Positions 5,803 through 6,941 of a DNA stretch of 6,941 nucleotides are shown piece by piece (positions within the stretch are counted from its first letter, which is position 1; each line of letters starts with the position of its first letter). Source of the stretch: Rubrivirga sp. (GTDB lineage: Bacteria > Bacteroidota > Rhodothermia > Rhodothermales > Rubricoccaceae). Location of the stretch: contig JAAXJP010000465.1 in the NCBI GenBank assembly GCA_012269805.1, positions 1-6,941 of the forward strand, written 5' to 3'. Under the pieces are notes generated by a model, which made no database searches, was not told the DNA's origin, and was given only the letters and a program-made list of their open reading frames with translations. The translations under genes and the position numbers were made by a program.

Positions 5803-6941
5803 CCGACGGCGGCTCGTAGCTCGCGTCGACCCACGCCTCCTGCTCGCCGCTCTCGAGCGCCGTCAGGATAAAGTGGACGCCGCGGGCGCCGTCCTCGACG
5901 GTCGGGAAGTCGAGGTCGAGCGGGTCGGGCTCCTCGCCGGCCGCGCGCGCGGCGATCGTGCGGAGCGCGTTCGAGTAGACGTTGGCGAACGCCTCGTTGA
6001 ACGCCTCCGGGTGCCCTGGCGGGAGGCGCGTCGCGTGGCGGGCCGCGTCCGAGAGGTCGGCGTGGCCGCGGCGGTAGACGCGCTCCTGGCCTTCGAGGGG
6101 GTTGAAGACCAGCTCGTTCGGCGTCTCCTGGTTCCACGTCAGCGAGCCCTTCGTGCCGGAGACCCTCAGGCTGAGGTCGTTCTCGCGGCCGGCCGCGATC
6201 TGCGAGCAGTGGATGACGCCGCCGGCTCCGCCCTCGTACCGCACGAGGATGTTGGCGTCGTCGTCGACGGCGCGGCCCTCGACGAACGTGCGGACGTCGG
6301 CGCAGAGGCGGTCGAGGTGGAGGCCGGTGACGTACATGGCGAGGTTCTCGGCGTGGCTGCCGATGTCGCCGAGCGCGCCGGCGCCGGCCTTCTTGGGGTC
6401 GGTCCGCCAGGCGGCCTGCTTGCTCCCCTCGCGCTCGACGGGCGTCGCGAGCCAGCCCTGGCTGTACTCGGCGACGACCTTCCGGATCTCGCCCAGCTCG
6501 CCCGCCTCGACGAGGGCCCGGGCCTGCTTGACGAGGGGGTAGCCCGTGTAGTTGTGCGTGAGCGCGAACGTCACGCCGTGCTCGTGGACCGCCCGGACGA
6601 GCGCCTCGGCGTCTTCCAGCGTCGTCGCGAGGGGCTTGTCGCAGACGACCGAGATGCCGCGCTCGATAAAGGCCATCGCGGCCGGCGTGTGGAGCCAGTT
6701 CGGGGTGACGATCGAGACCACGTCGATGCCGTCCTCGCGCGCCGCCTCGGCCTCGGCCATCTCCTCGAACGAGCCGTAGGCCCGCTCGACGCCGAGCTCC
6801 GCGGCGAACGCCCGGGACGTGTCGGGGTCGGACGAGAACGAGCCGGCGACGAGGGTCGCGAGCCCGTCCATCCGCATCGCGCGACGGTGGACGTCGCCGA
6901 TAAAGGCGCCGGGGCCGCCGCCGATCATGCCAGCGCGGAGG
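5786..6941 (-). CDS. Gfo/Idh/MocA-family NAD(P)-dependent oxidoreductase, 5' end outside window
   Basis: This is a two-domain dehydrogenase that oxidises or reduces a sugar, inositol or related polyol using NAD(P) in the cytoplasm. The frame stays open to the window edge, reading LRAG before MIGGGPGAFIG, so that Met is an internal residue of the first beta strand and the true start lies just beyond 6941. Counting from that Met, the Rossmann glycine motif is at 3-11, VTPNWLH at 74-80, the catalytic-type Lys98 in CDKPLA, and the GDIGSHAENLA segment at 187-197 supplies the Asp188 and His192 expected in the active site. The C-terminal domain contains the RVSGTKGSLTW strand (255-265) common in the family. 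The full length would be about 385-395 residues, which is normal. It is the first visible gene of a likely operon with the HAD hydrolase and the isomerase-like protein. Its last codons are made of heptamer repeat sequence. The substrate cannot be assigned. Confidence 0.92.
   Translation of the reverse strand, partial: LRAGMIGGGPGAFIGDVHRRAMRMDGLATLVAGSFSSDPDTSRAFAAELGVERAYGSFEEMAEAEAAREDGIDVVSIVTPNWLHTPAAMAFIERGISVVCDKPLATTLEDAEALVRAVHEHGVTFALTHNYTGYPLVKQARALVEAGELGEIRKVVAEYSQGWLATPVEREGSKQAAWRTDPKKAGAGALGDIGSHAENLAMYVTGLHLDRLCADVRTFVEGRAVDDDANILVRYEGGAGGVIHCSQIAAGRENDLSLRVSGTKGSLTWNQETPNELVFNPLEGQERVYRRGHADLSDAARHATRLPPGHPEAFNEAFANVYSNALRTIAARAAGEEPDPLDLDFPTVEDGARGVHFILTALESGEQEAWVDASYEPPSAGHGA

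Overview
The window is GC-rich DNA (roughly 70% by eye). All seven recognisable protein genes lie on the minus strand, so transcription runs from high to low coordinates. Several clues suggest a GC-rich member of the Bacteroidota/Rhodothermota (Salinibacter or Rubricoccaceae-like): a fused CrtYc-CrtYd lycopene cyclase, a Tat/lipobox HiPIP ferredoxin of the CDNC...CGGC...GWC type, an SSS symporter with the NYEWMAA...YTMPEF signature, and no convincing Shine-Dalgarno sites. This assignment is inferred from protein style only and was not tested by search.

Layout in transcription order: (1) 6941-5786, Gfo/Idh/MocA-type NAD(P)-dependent oxidoreductase, 5' end outside the window; (2) 5713-5075, HAD-superfamily phosphatase; (3) 5052-4039, sugar phosphate isomerase/epimerase-like TIM barrel; (4) 3964-3644, small exported HiPIP lipoprotein; (5) 3634-2531, ADP-ribosylglycohydrolase; (6) 2404-764, SSS-family sodium/solute symporter broken by an in-frame TAG inside a 19-base all-A/T tract; (7) 671 to the window edge, lycopene cyclase domain protein, 3' end outside the window. 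No intergenic gap exceeds about 130 bases, and no RNA genes, insertion sequences or CRISPR arrays were seen.

Genes 1-3 look like a sugar or polyol conversion set: oxidoreductase, phosphatase and isomerase. The symporter has a LacI-type palindromic operator just upstream of its start, so a sugar-related substrate is plausible. Genes 4 and 5 are separated by only 9 bases and are probably co-transcribed, although their functions have no obvious link. The lycopene cyclase is a carotenoid gene that appears unrelated to its neighbours here.

I did not find a convincing new biological system. The points most worth a second look are the A/T tract that interrupts the symporter without changing frame or apparent length, the LacI-type operator, the head-to-head degenerate heptamer arrays between genes 1 and 2, and a C-rich leader motif shared by genes 3 and 4.
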